The notes under the pieces were generated by a model. The model had not been told where the DNA came from. It ran no database searches and worked only from the letters and a program-made list of their open reading frames with translations. From assembly GCA_023515745.1 (NCBI GenBank), contig JALECJ010000020.1, positions 1,612,001-1,676,000 of the forward strand: 64,000 bases of DNA. The letters run 5' to 3'. This stretch comes from Amoeboaphelidium protococcarum (taxonomy: Eukaryota > Aphelidiomycota > Aphelidea). This document shows positions 9,745 to 21,736 of the stretch, one piece after another; the stretch's first letter is position 1, and every line of letters begins with the position of its first letter. The translations under genes and the position numbers were made by a program.

Positions 9745-12009
9745 ATGAAGAAGAATACTGGCTATTTCTGGTTATTGTTGTTTATATTCGCTACTACTAC
9801 TACTCTGCATGCCAAATCAGAAGTGACATCGCCATAGTATTAAATTAATAAGAAAGTCTCATAAGTGCATTATAGAAACATTACTGAATGTATTTCTCCG
9901 GAAGAAATACCTGTTGAGGAGAGGTGTTAATTTGTGAGAGATTTCTGCTTGGATAAGGAGCATTCTCCCTCTCTGATACCATACATGGAGCTATATTACT
10001 GTCAGTTGCAAGATGTATAATGGCTTGGACTCATTCTATTTGGACTGTAGATGATATTCCTGTTTGTATTTCTGGGCACAGCAGCGTCTGATTATTTCTG
10101 CCCCAACTTGAGCACTTTGAGTAATCTGCTCAGCCTGCCGTAAGAAGTGGCTGGCGTGACTTTGCTTGCCGTGGGAAATGGCGCGTCAGATTTGATTTCT
10201 TCCCTGGTGGCCATTAATCAGGTGGGTAGTGTGGCGATGGGTGTTGGTGAGATTATTGGAGCCGGTTTATTTGTTGCTGGTATAGTGGCCGGAGCTGTGG
10301 TGATATCGTCCAAGTAGAGTGTGGTCAAGGTGGAGAGGGGCACGTTTGTGCGTGATATTGGATTTCTTATGATTGCTGTCTTGTATCTCGGCGTGCTATT
10401 GGTTACTGGTTAAATGTTCTGGTGGCAGGGATTACTGATGGTTGGTATCTACGCGTCTTATGTTATGTACGTGTTTTATGGTCACATTAGGGCGCGTCGA
10501 AAGTCTGCGCTTAGGAGAGAAGAGACGCAGAGGTTGCTGTCAGATGTCTATGAATCTAGTAGTTCTGATGATGGTCCATAGACTCCAGTGTTTCTTGACT
10601 CGTCGTCTATTAAATCTTACAGTAGTGCGGTTGAATCTATTGCTGAAAGTATTGTCAGGCGGCGTTTGGAAGGAGTTTAGCATGGATAGTAAGTTACATC
10701 TATCGTGGCTGCGGTTGAATTGAACGATGCTTATAAAGAAGTGGAGGACCAGATGCTTTTAATCTCTGATCCAAACAGCTTGGATTAGCTGGATGAATAA
10801 AGTAGTAAACTGCCTCCTCAATTGTGCGACTCTGATGGAATTGCTCAATATGAAGATGGCTAATCTACCAGTAGTGTTTATAAGCCAGATACTTGTTTGC
10901 TGTGTAATGACAAGTTATCTTCAGAGGATGAGATGGAAGTAGGCACTGTTACATATCTGGCATATCATGCATTCCCTATCCTCAAAACTTGGAAACTGTC
11001 CTTCTTTACCGGTAGAGTCCTGAGTATTATCAACGCTCCTGCACTGTTGTTACTCAGTCTCACCACACCTGTTGTGGAGTTGAGTGAGTCTGAGTGTGGA
11101 CATGGTGATCATGTGGTTGGTGATAAGAGGACACCAGAGATGTGTGGCTAATGCTCGCCTGCTTTAAAGCCTAAGCAGTATGACAGATTACACGATCAGT
11201 GCTGCAAGTAGATTGCACGCTAGCTTAATACTTAGCTAAGTTGTCTGTGGATCGATCGATGGATTATCATATGCCAGATGTTTATAGCTCCTCTCTTTGC
11301 TCTGGTCGCTCTCAAAGCATACATGCTCAGTGTCAAGGTTGGCAATAATGTTAAAATTCCTTCATACGCTTTTGCTCTGACAATCGGTTTTATACTGGCA
11401 GTAATCAGCTGGTATGTCACGAATCCGTATAGATATTATCGGCGATACGTAAATTCTATCTCTACTCAGAAGCGAACACCTCTCGTTCCGATATCTCATC
11501 CCTTTCTGGCATTTGTCGGATTTTTGGTTGGATTATTGTGGATATACTGTCTATGTAATGAAGTTGTTGGTCTTATGAAAGCATTTGGCAAGATTTTTGA
11601 TATATCAGACGCCATTCTGGGTATAACCGTGTTTGCACTGGGCAATTCAGTCGGAGATCTGGTGTCTAATGTGACTCTGTCCAGGATGGGTCTGTCACGT
11701 ATGTCTTTCGCAGCGTCTTTTGCCTCACCTCTGATGAATATCTTGATGGTACTTGGCATTAGTGGTCTGTTGGGCATTGGAAAACCGCCAGCTTAGTTCC
11801 AGTTAAATTCGAATTTATTGATTTCTTACAGCGGCCTCCTTCTGATGGTTTTATTTAATCTTATCTATGTTCCACTGTCTCGGTATCGTGTCGGAAAGAT
11901 GTATGGCTACGCTGTGATTGTTTGGTACACCACTATCATGGCGTTAATGTTGGTGCTAAACTTTACTGGCGTTGAATTTAGTTTTTTGCACGCCAACGAT
12001 GCTCAGTGA
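9745..12009 (+). CDS. Cation/calcium exchanger of the NCLX (SLC24A6/CCX) type
   Basis: A 754-aa intronless membrane protein starting MKKNTGYFWLLLFIFATTTTL (minus its last residue, a likely signal peptide). Two Na_Ca_ex halves flank a long hydrophilic loop. The first alpha repeat near residue 135 reads GVTLLAVGNGASDLISSL, corresponding to GNGAPD in NCLX/CCX. The second near residue 620 reads ITVFALGNSVGDLVSN followed by VTLSRMG. The loop (residues ~270-480) is Ser/Asp/Glu-rich. Animal NCLX is mitochondrial; yeast Ecm27 and plant CCX are in endomembranes, so location is open. The first repeat has Ser where GNGAPD has Pro. Confidence 0.85.
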
Positions 12010-12143
12010 AGGTTGGATTCAAGCGTGAAGTGTACTATGGTTATATATTACAGTAAATAGAATTGTTATTAAAAAGCGATGTTATATCTTTATTACTCAA
12101 ATTTCGCTATTGAGAAGTTAATTCATTCACAGCCAAGCCATAT

Positions 12144-13679
12144 TCACTTTTTACTCTTTGACGGAGTCTTGCGAGTGGATGATGGAGACTTTTTAGGTTT
12201 CTTGACGGCCTTTGATGGCGTACCGACAGTTTATGCATCACTCTTACCAGTAGTAGCTGCAACTTGGGAAGACAATGAGGCTCTACGCTTCGCGGACGCT
12301 ATTGATACCACAATGGATTACAAAAAGTACATGATCATGAGAAATATCACTGAATTCCACAAGGTGGATATAACAGAAGACGTGGAGGCATTGGGGACTT
12401 TAACACCAGACGGACGACTAAACGCAAGTCTCTACTCAGCCAGAAACTTTGAGATGATCATGTGCAACTGCGGATTAAACTTCTTCACCACAGCCAACAA
12501 CTTATCTAGACTGGATTTAGAAAACACAAAAATCACAGACCAAGTTTGCAGCGATGCTTTAAAGAAGGCCTTGCCAATAAGAGTTGCACCAAAGAAGGTA
12601 CTGAATGGAACCAGGAAGTGTCCACAAGTAATACCTGCAAGATCAAAGAGTGGATTAGGAATAGATGCACACAGCAAAATGCCCATAAAGCCAGCCTTCT
12701 TCATCGCTTCGAACATGAACAGCTTCAATTTATCCCATACAGTGCGCTGGCTCTTTGGAATCTTCTGCAGACGCTCAATATCATCAAGCTCCTCCTCAGC
12801 CTGTCCACTTCCGCTTTGACCGGCAAGTGCAGCAGCTCTCGCCACAAAATACGGAGGTAGCTCACCAATGGCCGTTCCAATACCCCAGGCCAGCGCCTCA
12901 AACATAATCTTTTTATACACATTTAACAACACCACCTTGCCATTGTAACTATTTCTGCAGATGAATGCATCCGATCCATGCAGATCAAAGTCCAGTGAAG
13001 GACACTCATACGCGAATACAGTCACTTCTGCAATAAGCGGTCCCAGGAAGAGTACGAAAGTATGCAGTCCAGTACCTAATCCAATGGAAGATGCCACTCC
13101 AAGTACAATCCACCACAAATACCACGAGATTAAAGACTCTGCAAGCACAAATTGACTCTGGTAAGGATTATCAAGCAGAGTACCAGCAGCGGATACACCA
13201 GCGATAATCATTGCAATGAATAAATAAGATTTATGCTCCAATAGATATCTAACAAAACTTAGAGAGTAATCCTGCAATGCAAGTACAAAATAATAGCAAG
13301 TTGTAACTGGCTAATACAACAATGACAGTTCTTAATCAACCTTGGTGGTACCACCATCTGCTAATACCTTCTATTCAACTTTGGCGACCTTCTTTGCAAG
13401 CGAATTACTAGATGATTACTACAGCTTACTACCCATTTAAGCCGTATCTGACTTGGTCTATTGTTACTTTGCCATCAAATCATCAGCGATAAGACTTTCA
13501 ATCAATTTAGCTTTAGTTCCCTTTGTAGGCAGAGATCTTCGCTTCAATTCAGACTGCACCTCTCCAAGAGCCCAACTTTCGTATCTGCCAACAGCCTATA
13601 AATCATCATCGCTCTCGCTCTCATCCTCTACAACATCTTCGATATCTTCCGTATTATCGCCAGTTTAAAACTCTGACAT
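12144..13679 (-). CDS. VMP1: VMP1 (vacuole membrane protein 1) with N-terminal SAP-like segment
   Basis: A single open frame of 511 aa. Residues ~135-400 are a strong match to VMP1: YFVLALQDYSLSFVRYLL, SSIGLGTGLHTFVLFLGP, WGIGTAIGELPPYFVARAA and CASIPNPLFDLAGITCGHFL. VMP1 is an ER multi-pass scramblase-like protein of autophagy. The first ~130 residues are unusual. An acidic start (MSEFQTGDNTEDIEDVVEDE) is followed by WALGEVQSELKRRSLPTKGT and KAKLIESLI, which looks like a SAP motif. A Gln/Ser linker leads into VMP1. The basic C-tail ends STRKTPSKSKK. No frame break or clear splice pair separates the parts, so a fusion is the simplest reading. Confidence 0.9.
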
Positions 13680-14077
13680 TGCCTGAACATATCGCTACAT
13701 CAACTCATCTTTCACTCCTGATGTGGGCAAGCCTTTCTACTTCAACTCTGTTTTCAATTGTTAAACTGTCATTTTCGGAGTACCATTTTGTAGCTAATCT
13801 TGCTACTCAATCTACGCCTACTTTGCTGTTCTTGGCATTATTTTTCTACTTAATACTATTCTTTAAACTTTTACTAAAACTACAACTTTAAGTTTGTATT
13901 GAAGTGATCAACTAACTGAACGAAAGGAGAAAGGAGAAGCGCCAGGATCAATTCAATGACGAAGAAAAAGAGGAGGAGCGGCTGAATTTTTACGGTACAG
14001 AATAGAATTGTCGCAACTTGTTCAATCACGATAGGAAAAAAAACTACCACAGTGATATTCAAATAAATAGAGTGAAT
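13680..14077. other. Intergenic, nothing recognised
   Basis: A 398-bp AT-rich spacer between the starts of VMP1 and the end of PRI2, both on the minus strand. It should hold the VMP1 promoter and the PRI2 3' UTR. No coding or RNA signal was seen. Confidence 0.4.
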
Positions 14078-15652
14078 TCATTGCTCAGCTTCATCGCCTG
14101 CACTAATACCTTAAGATGACTGAGATTAAGAGTTGACAGTTGTAGACTTCCCAACAGCCTACTTTAGACTCAAATCGAAAAACTGATTAGGATGAGCGAT
14201 GGTGTCCATCACGTTATGCTGAGTGTCATTCTGAAACTGACCTTCAGATTAACTTACTTATGGTTGATTCTTACTCGACTGCGACTGGGATGGTACTATG
14301 CCGCGACTAATTTCAAAGTACTTTGTACAAGCCACCTGGCAGTGACCACCATTCTTGGCCAAGTTGACTACATCTCTTGCATCTGCATCTTTGAGCCCAT
14401 ATCCTCTCATCAGCCCGGTCAGACTGTCTTTATTATAATGCTTAAACGGACAACCATGCACTTCTCCATTACTAGGTGCATTCTACGTGATAATCTTCAT
14501 ACAACTAAATGGAGTGTAGTCAGCGCGCTTTCCCTCTTTACCATAATTGTGACGAATGTTGTACGCGTACTAGCGCTTGAATTACTCTTCATTATACTTT
14601 TTACTAAAGGCCTTCTACCAAAAGATAAGCGCATCTTCCAATGGTAGTCCAATACCTTTTAAGAATAGACTTAATTGCTATCTCCCCTAATGTTTCAAGT
14701 GAGAATTCTCTCTCAACGACTGGTGCAGAACCTTCATACATGGTGGAAAGTGTTGAACATAATCGCCCACCTGGTCCCACTTGATATCTTCGCCGCGCTA
14801 CTACAGAGAACCACTAGCGCTATTATATCCACTATCCAGACTCTACTTTGACAGTCCAACCAGTAGAGGCTTCAGACGCTCATCCTACTCAACTCGAGGT
14901 AACAGTCTACTACATACTAACAATTACTCCTACAGATGCTGCTTAAACTCACTTAACACAATACTAAAGATTTAACTCTTTCTAACATAGGCAAATCCAT
15001 TGCGTAGAAAAACCTCACGTCTACCAACCAGGTCACAAACTTTTTCAAACGGGACTTGATAATAAACTTCAGCCTTCACATTAGAGCCATCTTATTACTA
15101 TTATAAGTTTCCAAATGAATGAGATGATACAGCTGCACTTAGACTCGACTACAGAGCAGATCTCTCCTAGTTAGGTACGCGAGCAATGTCCAGATTATCA
15201 CGCACAAACTGCATACGTTCATCATCGGTCAGCATTTCCCAACGCATTTTAAACAGCACGGCTTCATTACGCATAAACCAAGATCTCTATTCATCAGTGC
15301 GGGAGTAAGATAGACGTAGAATGAAGTGACTGATGTAATCTTTACGTCGCTCCTCGTCCACGTCAACACCTAGAGTGGCGGCATTATTCGGACTGAAAGG
15401 GAACAACTTCTTCAGATGATCTCGGAATAGAGTCCTCATCTGTTCATCAGTTCTATTGCGCAATACTGCAGACTCCAATTCCAATAACACCTTCAGTCTA
15501 TCCACAGCAAATAGCTCAAACTCTTCCAAAGATATTTCCAATGACGGAGCATCCTTGTACATGGTCAACCTGGTGGGATACTCCAAGGAAGCGGTAATCT
15601 AATTTCCCGCAAACGAGGTTTTAGTACTTTGAATAAGAAGTGGATTTTACAT
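14078..15652 (-). CDS. PRI2: DNA primase large subunit
   Basis: A 524-aa intronless protein, the usual size. The N-terminal half reads TRLTMYKDAPSLEISLEEFE and LFAVDRLKVLLELE, then GFAYVRKSQIFSIVLSEF. The C-terminal Fe-S domain shows FPPCMKVLHQSLREN, LSLFLKGIGLP, YTPFSCMKII and VHGCPFKHYNK, then GGHCQVACTKYFE. Four cysteines, in PPC, FSC, GCP and VAC, can bind the 4Fe-4S cluster. It works with PRI1 and Pol alpha to make RNA-DNA primers. Glutamines in GRQQLSLF and elsewhere are TAA/TAG. An ACGCGTC box lies about 135 bp upstream of the start. Confidence 0.96.
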
Positions 15653-15996
15653 AGCTGTTCACAAAGACTATAATTACTGCTAAACTTTAAATATTGAATT
15701 AACGAGTACTGTATGATGGAACTGTGCACTTTTACAGCGTATAATGAAGAGAACTTTTGACCGTGCTGAAACAGAAACGGATGCGCGACGCGTCGATTTA
15801 ATTTCTATTTCCCCTTTCCATTCCTAGAGATGACTTCGCGCTTGATCGTTCACTCGTTTTCCTTTTCTCTCTCCAGATGTACAAAGCGAGCAAGCTCTTT
15901 CCTGCTCTCTATCTTTTTACTCTTTTTCTCTTCAATTTTTGTTAAATAGCCATTGTAAGTCACTCACTCACTCATTAGATTTAGAGGATATATAAA
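15653..15996. promoter_or_regulatory. Divergent promoter region PRI2/RPB6
   Basis: Spacer of 344 bp, pyrimidine-rich from ~15815 to ~15940, with TATATAAA directly before the RPB6 start. No gene was seen. Confidence 0.35.
15787..15794. promoter_or_regulatory. ACGCGT (MCB-like) box between PRI2 and RPB6
   Basis: The palindrome GACGCGTC lies in the 344-bp divergent spacer 15653-15996, 135 bp before the PRI2 start. In fungi MBF binds ACGCGT upstream of S-phase genes such as primase. The role here is inference. Other ACGCGT copies occur in coding sequence, so background frequency matters. Confidence 0.3.
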
Positions 15997-16455
15997 ATGG
16001 AGGACGAAGAATATAATAATGATAATAGTGCGTAGTATAATGCGGATGATTATGATGACGATTATAATCTGGATGAGCAAGAGGTGGTTGAGAATCAGCG
16101 CGAATACTTGTAGCAGCGTGAAGGTGTTGCTGAATAGGGAAAAGACTTCGCTGTGGTGTAGAATTAAATGGACGTCGATTCTCAATAATAGCCTGCAAAT
16201 GGAGATACAGTGCCATTGAAAGAGCGTATCACCACCCCGTACATGACCAAGTATGAGCGGGCAAGAATTCTGGGGACGCGTGCTCTGTAGATCAGCATGA
16301 ACTCGCCGATCATGGTCGAGTTGGAGGGAGAAACTGATCCGTTTCAGATCGCCTTGAAAGAATTGCGAGAATAAAGAATTCCTCTCACCATCAGGCGATA
16401 CTTACCGGATGGCACGTACGAAGACTGGGCCTGCAATGAACTGATTACCGAATGA
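15997..16455 (+). CDS. RPB6: RNA polymerase I/II/III subunit Rpb6 (ABC23)
   Basis: A 152-aa protein shared by all three nuclear RNA polymerases. A long acidic Asp/Tyr/Gln-rich N-tail contains many TAA/TAG glutamines. The conserved core is [20 protein letters not shown], then [20 protein letters not shown] and [24 protein letters not shown] (positions split here), with DWACNEL near the end. It ends TE-TGA. It is convergent with the Has1 gene, with 119 bp between the stops. Intronless. Confidence 0.97.
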
Positions 16456-16574
16456 TTCTGATTCTAATATTCATAATGATACAGCGATTAAATCCTTATT
16501 TTTTATATATGTTAGGCTATTAAAATGATTATAGTTTTGATTATTTCCAAATTTATTTCATCCTTCAAAAGAGT

Positions 16575-18266
16575 TCATTTAGACCACTGAGTATTGTCGC
16601 CATTATCAATTTTAGATCGCTTGCTGTTCTTGTTGTTATTGGAGTAATGCTCTTTTCCGTCCTTGACATTCTTGTACTCTGCACCTGGTCTATTTGCGCC
16701 GCTACCATGATGCTTTCTCTTACCCTCTCTACCACTCAAATTGACATTGATGTTGACGCGTGGAGGTTGATCGAATCCAAAAGATTTGGCAACTTTATTC
16801 AAATCAAGGCCCAGGACATCAAACACTTGTTTGTGTGCGTGACTAGCATATGCCTGTAGATATGAGCGATACCCCTCTTTCGCACTCTGATGCAGGTAAT
16901 AGTTCTTGGAGATGAGCTTCTCCAGTTGAGATTGAATTTAAGGCAACTTGTTTAATGGGAACTGATACTCATTCAGAGGCACCCTCGCCTACTTGAGATA
17001 ATGCAAGAATCCTAGCTCACTAGGCAGCAGAAATAACAGTGCAGATCCACGTCCACCCGCACGTGCAGTTCTACCAACACGATGAATATACTCTTTCGGA
17101 TCATCGGTGGGATCATACTGGATCACCCAGTCAACAGCTGGAAGATCCAGTCCACGCGCAGCAACATCAGTACTCAGCAGGATACCATGATCAGCATTCT
17201 TGAAAGAGATAAAAGTGCTAGATCTCTTTTACTATTTCTATTTACCATGAAGGTCCAGTACTGGAATATCAATGTAATTCAACAACTCGGCGTGGTACTT
17301 GACACTGTTACAAGAGGAGAAGAAGACGATCACCTTCTTCTTCAAATTACGCTTCAAAAAGGCAAACAGAAGCAAGAACCTCAGCTCAGATGGACATACA
17401 ACGTATCCCTGCTCTAAACCATCAGCCGTGGAAAAATCCATCTCTTGAACTACATTAATATACAGCGGAGCTTTATTAAGAGCACACTTGGCCAAATCCT
17501 CAACCTTGGTCGTCTGAGTGGCACTAAACAGTAAGGTTTATCTCTCCTTTGGGAGAATCTGCACAATCTTCTTCATCTCCTCCTCGAAACCAACTTCCAG
17601 ACAGCGGTCAGCTTCATCAATCACCAGTGCTTTCAAATTCTTGTACATGAAGCCTTTAGTGTTCTGCAGATGGTCGAGTAATCTACCGGGAGTGGCAATC
17701 AGCAAATTAACACCTTTCGCCAGTTTATCAGCCTCCGCGCGTCTATTAGCACCGCCCATCACAATACCAAATGTCTGCGAGTGATACTTGAGAACTTCTC
17801 TGGCAACGCTGAATATCTACAGAGCCAATTCACGCGTAGGAGCAATAACTACAGCCCCGGTACCATTACGCGGCTTAAACTTCATCTTGGACATCAACTC
17901 AACGATAGGGATCAGAAAAGCCAAAGTCTTTCCACTGCCAGTCTTTGCAGCACCGAGAATATCACGTCCAGTCAGGGATGGTGGAATACATCTAGCCTGA
18001 ATCTCGGTCATGTCAGTGAATCCCATCTCACCGATAGCTTTCATCGTAGCATCGCTCAAGTTGCGGCCATCAAAACGCGTCACTTTACTGCCACCATTAC
18101 TAGACAATTATTGCTATTCCTCGACGCTGTTCTCAATAATATCTTCAATAGATTCTGCGTGAGAGGTTGGGAAATCAACCACATTCTCAGCCTAAATCTA
18201 GCGGCTTTTACCCTTTTAGACGGCGACTTGTTCAGATACTTCCACATCACTATCGGAAGAACTCAT
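16575..18266 (-). CDS. HAS1: DEAD-box RNA helicase Has1/DDX18
   Basis: A 563-aa intronless nucleolar helicase of ribosome biogenesis. Motifs in order: Q-motif region ([14 protein letters not shown]), motif [10 protein letters not shown] (~105), [26 protein letters not shown] (~220), SATQTT, the Has1-specific [49 protein letters not shown] and [16 protein letters not shown]. Both Q residues of KQKQQ come from TAG/TAA codons. The Lys/Asn-rich tail ends NTQWSK-TGA. It is divergent from the MYBBP1A-like gene with a 188-bp spacer, which pairs two ribosome-biogenesis genes. Confidence 0.96.
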
Positions 18267-18454
18267 TTTAATTCTACACACTTGTTAACTTTAGAAATTA
18301 TATAACGTCGTGTAATTATAATAGATTTTAGATGATAAAATGGTAAAGGAATTTGCTCAATTTTCTCATCAAAGCGCGTTTTGTTGAAAATTGATAAAAA
18401 TCTCTTTCAATTACTCTGTGAAGAAATTATATCAACACTTATATATTATCGGAA

Positions 18455-21400
18455 ATGGTAGAAGTCACAGAAGATAGTGGTAAGAAGTAGTTGATGAGCC
18501 TCTTTTGGGACTTGTCTTCTAATGATAAAGCGATTAGAGATTAGGCCGCGCTGAGTTTAGTGGAATAAGTGGTCAAATTGCAGCAGCAGTAATCTATGAC
18601 CGCCGATAATAGTTCTACAGTACACACTGATGTTGAGTACGCTTTGACGCGTCTTGTCAAGGGACTGGCATCTGATAGACATGGTGCGCGACAAGGATAC
18701 ACTGTGGCATTGACTTCTATCCTAAAGCAGGTGACAGCCATCACCATCAGCCATGCTTTAGAGTTGTGTAATCAGCACTTGGCCACCAGTGCATCTCCAG
18801 GTACACAGCAGAGTGGAAGTGAATAGCGCGGTATTCTGTTTGGTCGCGTCTTCTTTTGCGTATCGCTGATTAAATCTGGTCGTCTGACATCTGCCGGTAG
18901 TGGTGGTGATGATGATGATGGTAATGTTCATTTGTAGACTGTGGTGTCTATTCTTCTGCAGGCTGCCAAGTAGAAGGCGTTCTTGCGCGAACTGGTCATG
19001 ATGATTCTGCTAGAATTGTGTGAGTCTGTGCCAGGTAGTGGTGATCTCAAGGCTGCTGTAGTGAAGTCATGTGCAGATTAGATTCAAGAGTTAAAATTGA
19101 ATGATACTTTGGAATTTGGCGTTCTCTTGATGCACTTGAAAGCTTTGGTAGAGATGGATGATACGTGGTATTAGTAGTTGGCCGCATTGCTCAAGAACTC
19201 TCATGAATTCAGTCATCCTAGATTGCACTCTGCGTGGCATTTGTTGTTGAAAAATGATGCCATCGTGGGTGATGGTAAGTTTAGTCGCTTCTGGACAGAG
19301 TGTGTGGAAGAGAATCTGTTCAATTCATCTGTGGAGAGGATGCACGTTGCGCTGTCTTTGTTTTCAGTCTGTTTGTAAATGGAGAATGTTCATTGTGATT
19401 TTATCCTCACGCCCAATGTGGTGAAGACTCTATTCAATTCAGCTCTTAATCAAAAGTCTGCCCTGCACAAGTTTGCGCTACTTAGATGTGATGAATTGAA
19501 GTAGCATTTGCTCACTTCGTATCCTGGTGGCCCTCAAAATGCATTGGTTATGTTCACTGAATGTACCAAGAAGATATCCACAAATAAATGTGTTTAGAAA
19601 GTTAGATCTGAATTGACCGCTGCCTCTATATCTGTTGCTCTTCCATCCGCTGGAGAAGATGGTACTGGGGAGTAGTAGTAAAAATAGAAAGATATGCTGC
19701 AGTACGTGCGCTCAATCTTTAAACTATTTGCGTCATGCTAGTCTGACGATTAATAGCTGTTATATTTGGAGCAGTTGGTCGCCACAGTGAGAGATCCAAA
19801 AGTAGAGAAGTCATACGAGTGGCTATTGGAAGTGGTAAAGTTTTTCAGTGTCCATTCTCTGCTCAAAGTCAGCACTGCTTTCTAGTTGGATTTTGATGTC
19901 GTTCCATTATCCGGCAAAGTCAGAGATGACGTGAGAGCCAAGTTATGGAATCTGCTAACCTTTGTCGGTATGATCCCGAATGGCAAATTGAATGCAGAAG
20001 ATGGTAGAAGTTTTGCGCAGGATCTTCTCAAGTTCATCACCACTCTGGACCTAAAGTGTAATGATTCTCCACCACTGGCTGTTGAATGTGACGCTGAAGT
20101 ATCTGCACTATTCAAATCTGCTGTCAAGTTTAACTTGCCATAAAAAGCTTCATTTGCATGTAAGAGCATTGCCAACTTGGTCTTTTATACTGCCATTTAG
20201 ATGAGATACTCTCTGATTGAGAATGAAGTTGGTGAACTGGCTGCATTACTGGAAGATTTGATGAGCGTATTGCGTAAAGTTGCTGATTGTGACAATATTA
20301 ACCAGGTTGAATCTATGGCTATTAATGTTCTGGTGGATGCAATGTTATCCATCTTATCGCGTATGTCTGATGCTGAGGATTAGGCTGTGGTTGAGTATAA
20401 AGACATGACGACTACTTCTGCCATTGATGTTAGCCGCAAGCTATTTGCTCACTTGGTGGATTAGACTTGGCGCTCTGTATGCTCCAAGATTGACAGTGAA
20501 GGTATGAATTTGCTTCTCAATGTGATTGATCCTACCGCTAAATCTTCAGACTCTGACGTATAAGATGACGCCGAAGATTTAGAGATGGTTGATTCTGTCG
20601 ATGGTGAGGATGATAGTGAAGATAACAGTCTCAGCTCAGACAGTGACGATGATGATGACCAAAATATGGAAATTGTGGATGAGTAACTCAAACTGGAGCT
20701 GTAGTCAAAGTTGGCCGATGCTATTGACAATAACTTACGTGATGGTGACGACGAAGATGAAGATGAGGAGGAACTTTTGGACGACGATCAAATGATATCT
20801 ATGGGATTTGACGCTAAATTGGCCGAGATATTCCGCTCTAGAAATGGTGAAAAGAAATAGAGAGATTTAGTGGTGCAGAGAACGCGCTCCTTCAAGATCA
20901 AAGTGCTGGAACTGCTTGAAATCTGGCTCAAACAGGCACATAGAGTCGCGTCAGAGGAAGGATGGACTGTTTGCTTTGAGTTGCTGTAGAGATTAGTTAG
21001 AATTGCAGCAGTGTACGGTAACACTTTGGCCTTTGCGTAGAATGCCTAGAAAGCTATGAAGGAGGGTGGAGATAAGGCGTCTGATTTGAAAGACTGTATT
21101 GAGTAGGTCGGCGAGATTAACGCGATATTTGCTCCTGAACAGAGAACTTAGTTTTCTTCTAGAGTAGCTTCTATTGTTGGCAAGGCAGCGTCAATGAAAG
21201 TTGATCAAGCGTCTTTGAAGAAATTGTGTGCGAAATCATCCACTGTGTAGGATGGTGCTAAACAGCTGTTCAAGTTTTGTGCCGAGTTGATGGCTGCCTA
21301 AACTGAGGACGTCTACTTATCTTTGAGTGGAATTAGAGCAGAGTTGTATGCTAACGTGGCTGATCTTTCCATATGGTCCTTGAAGGTTGCTTGCGCGGGG

Positions 21401-21685
21401 TCCTCTGAGATGGACCAAGAGTTGCATCAGTTGGTATCTGATGTCCTCTTGCCACACTTATCGCACAATGTTAGAGGCAAACATATTGCAAAGATTTTGT
21501 AGCATGAGATCTGCAGCAAGAATATTGAGAATGAACAAGTTTAGAAACTGAAAGAGTTGAAAGGTAATATTAAAAAGAGTGAGTTGAAAGCAATGTTAAA
21601 GTCATCAGAGTAAGGCGCAGATTAGAAGACAGTTTCTAAAACAGACAAGAAATAGAAGAAAAAAAAGGTGAAAGTCAGTTCTTGA
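18455..21685 (+). CDS. MYBBP1A/Pol5 family nucleolar protein
   Basis: A 1076-aa intronless alpha-helical repeat protein. The N-terminus has LMSLFWDLSSNDKAIRDQAA and the family signature YALTRLVKGLASDRHGARQG, then YTVALTSIL. A strongly acidic block (~residues 690-780: DDAEDLEMVDSVDGEDDSED, then SDDDDD) is typical of the family. A basic C-terminus ends KKKVKVSS-TGA. Yeast Pol5 and human MYBBP1A act in rDNA transcription and ribosome biogenesis in the nucleolus. The similarity of this family to polymerases is only historical. More than 30 TAA/TAG codons are read as Gln. Confidence 0.88.
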
Positions 21686-21736
21686 ATAGAGAATATGAAG
21701 AAAATATAAAGTGCGTAATTTATATCAATAATCTTT

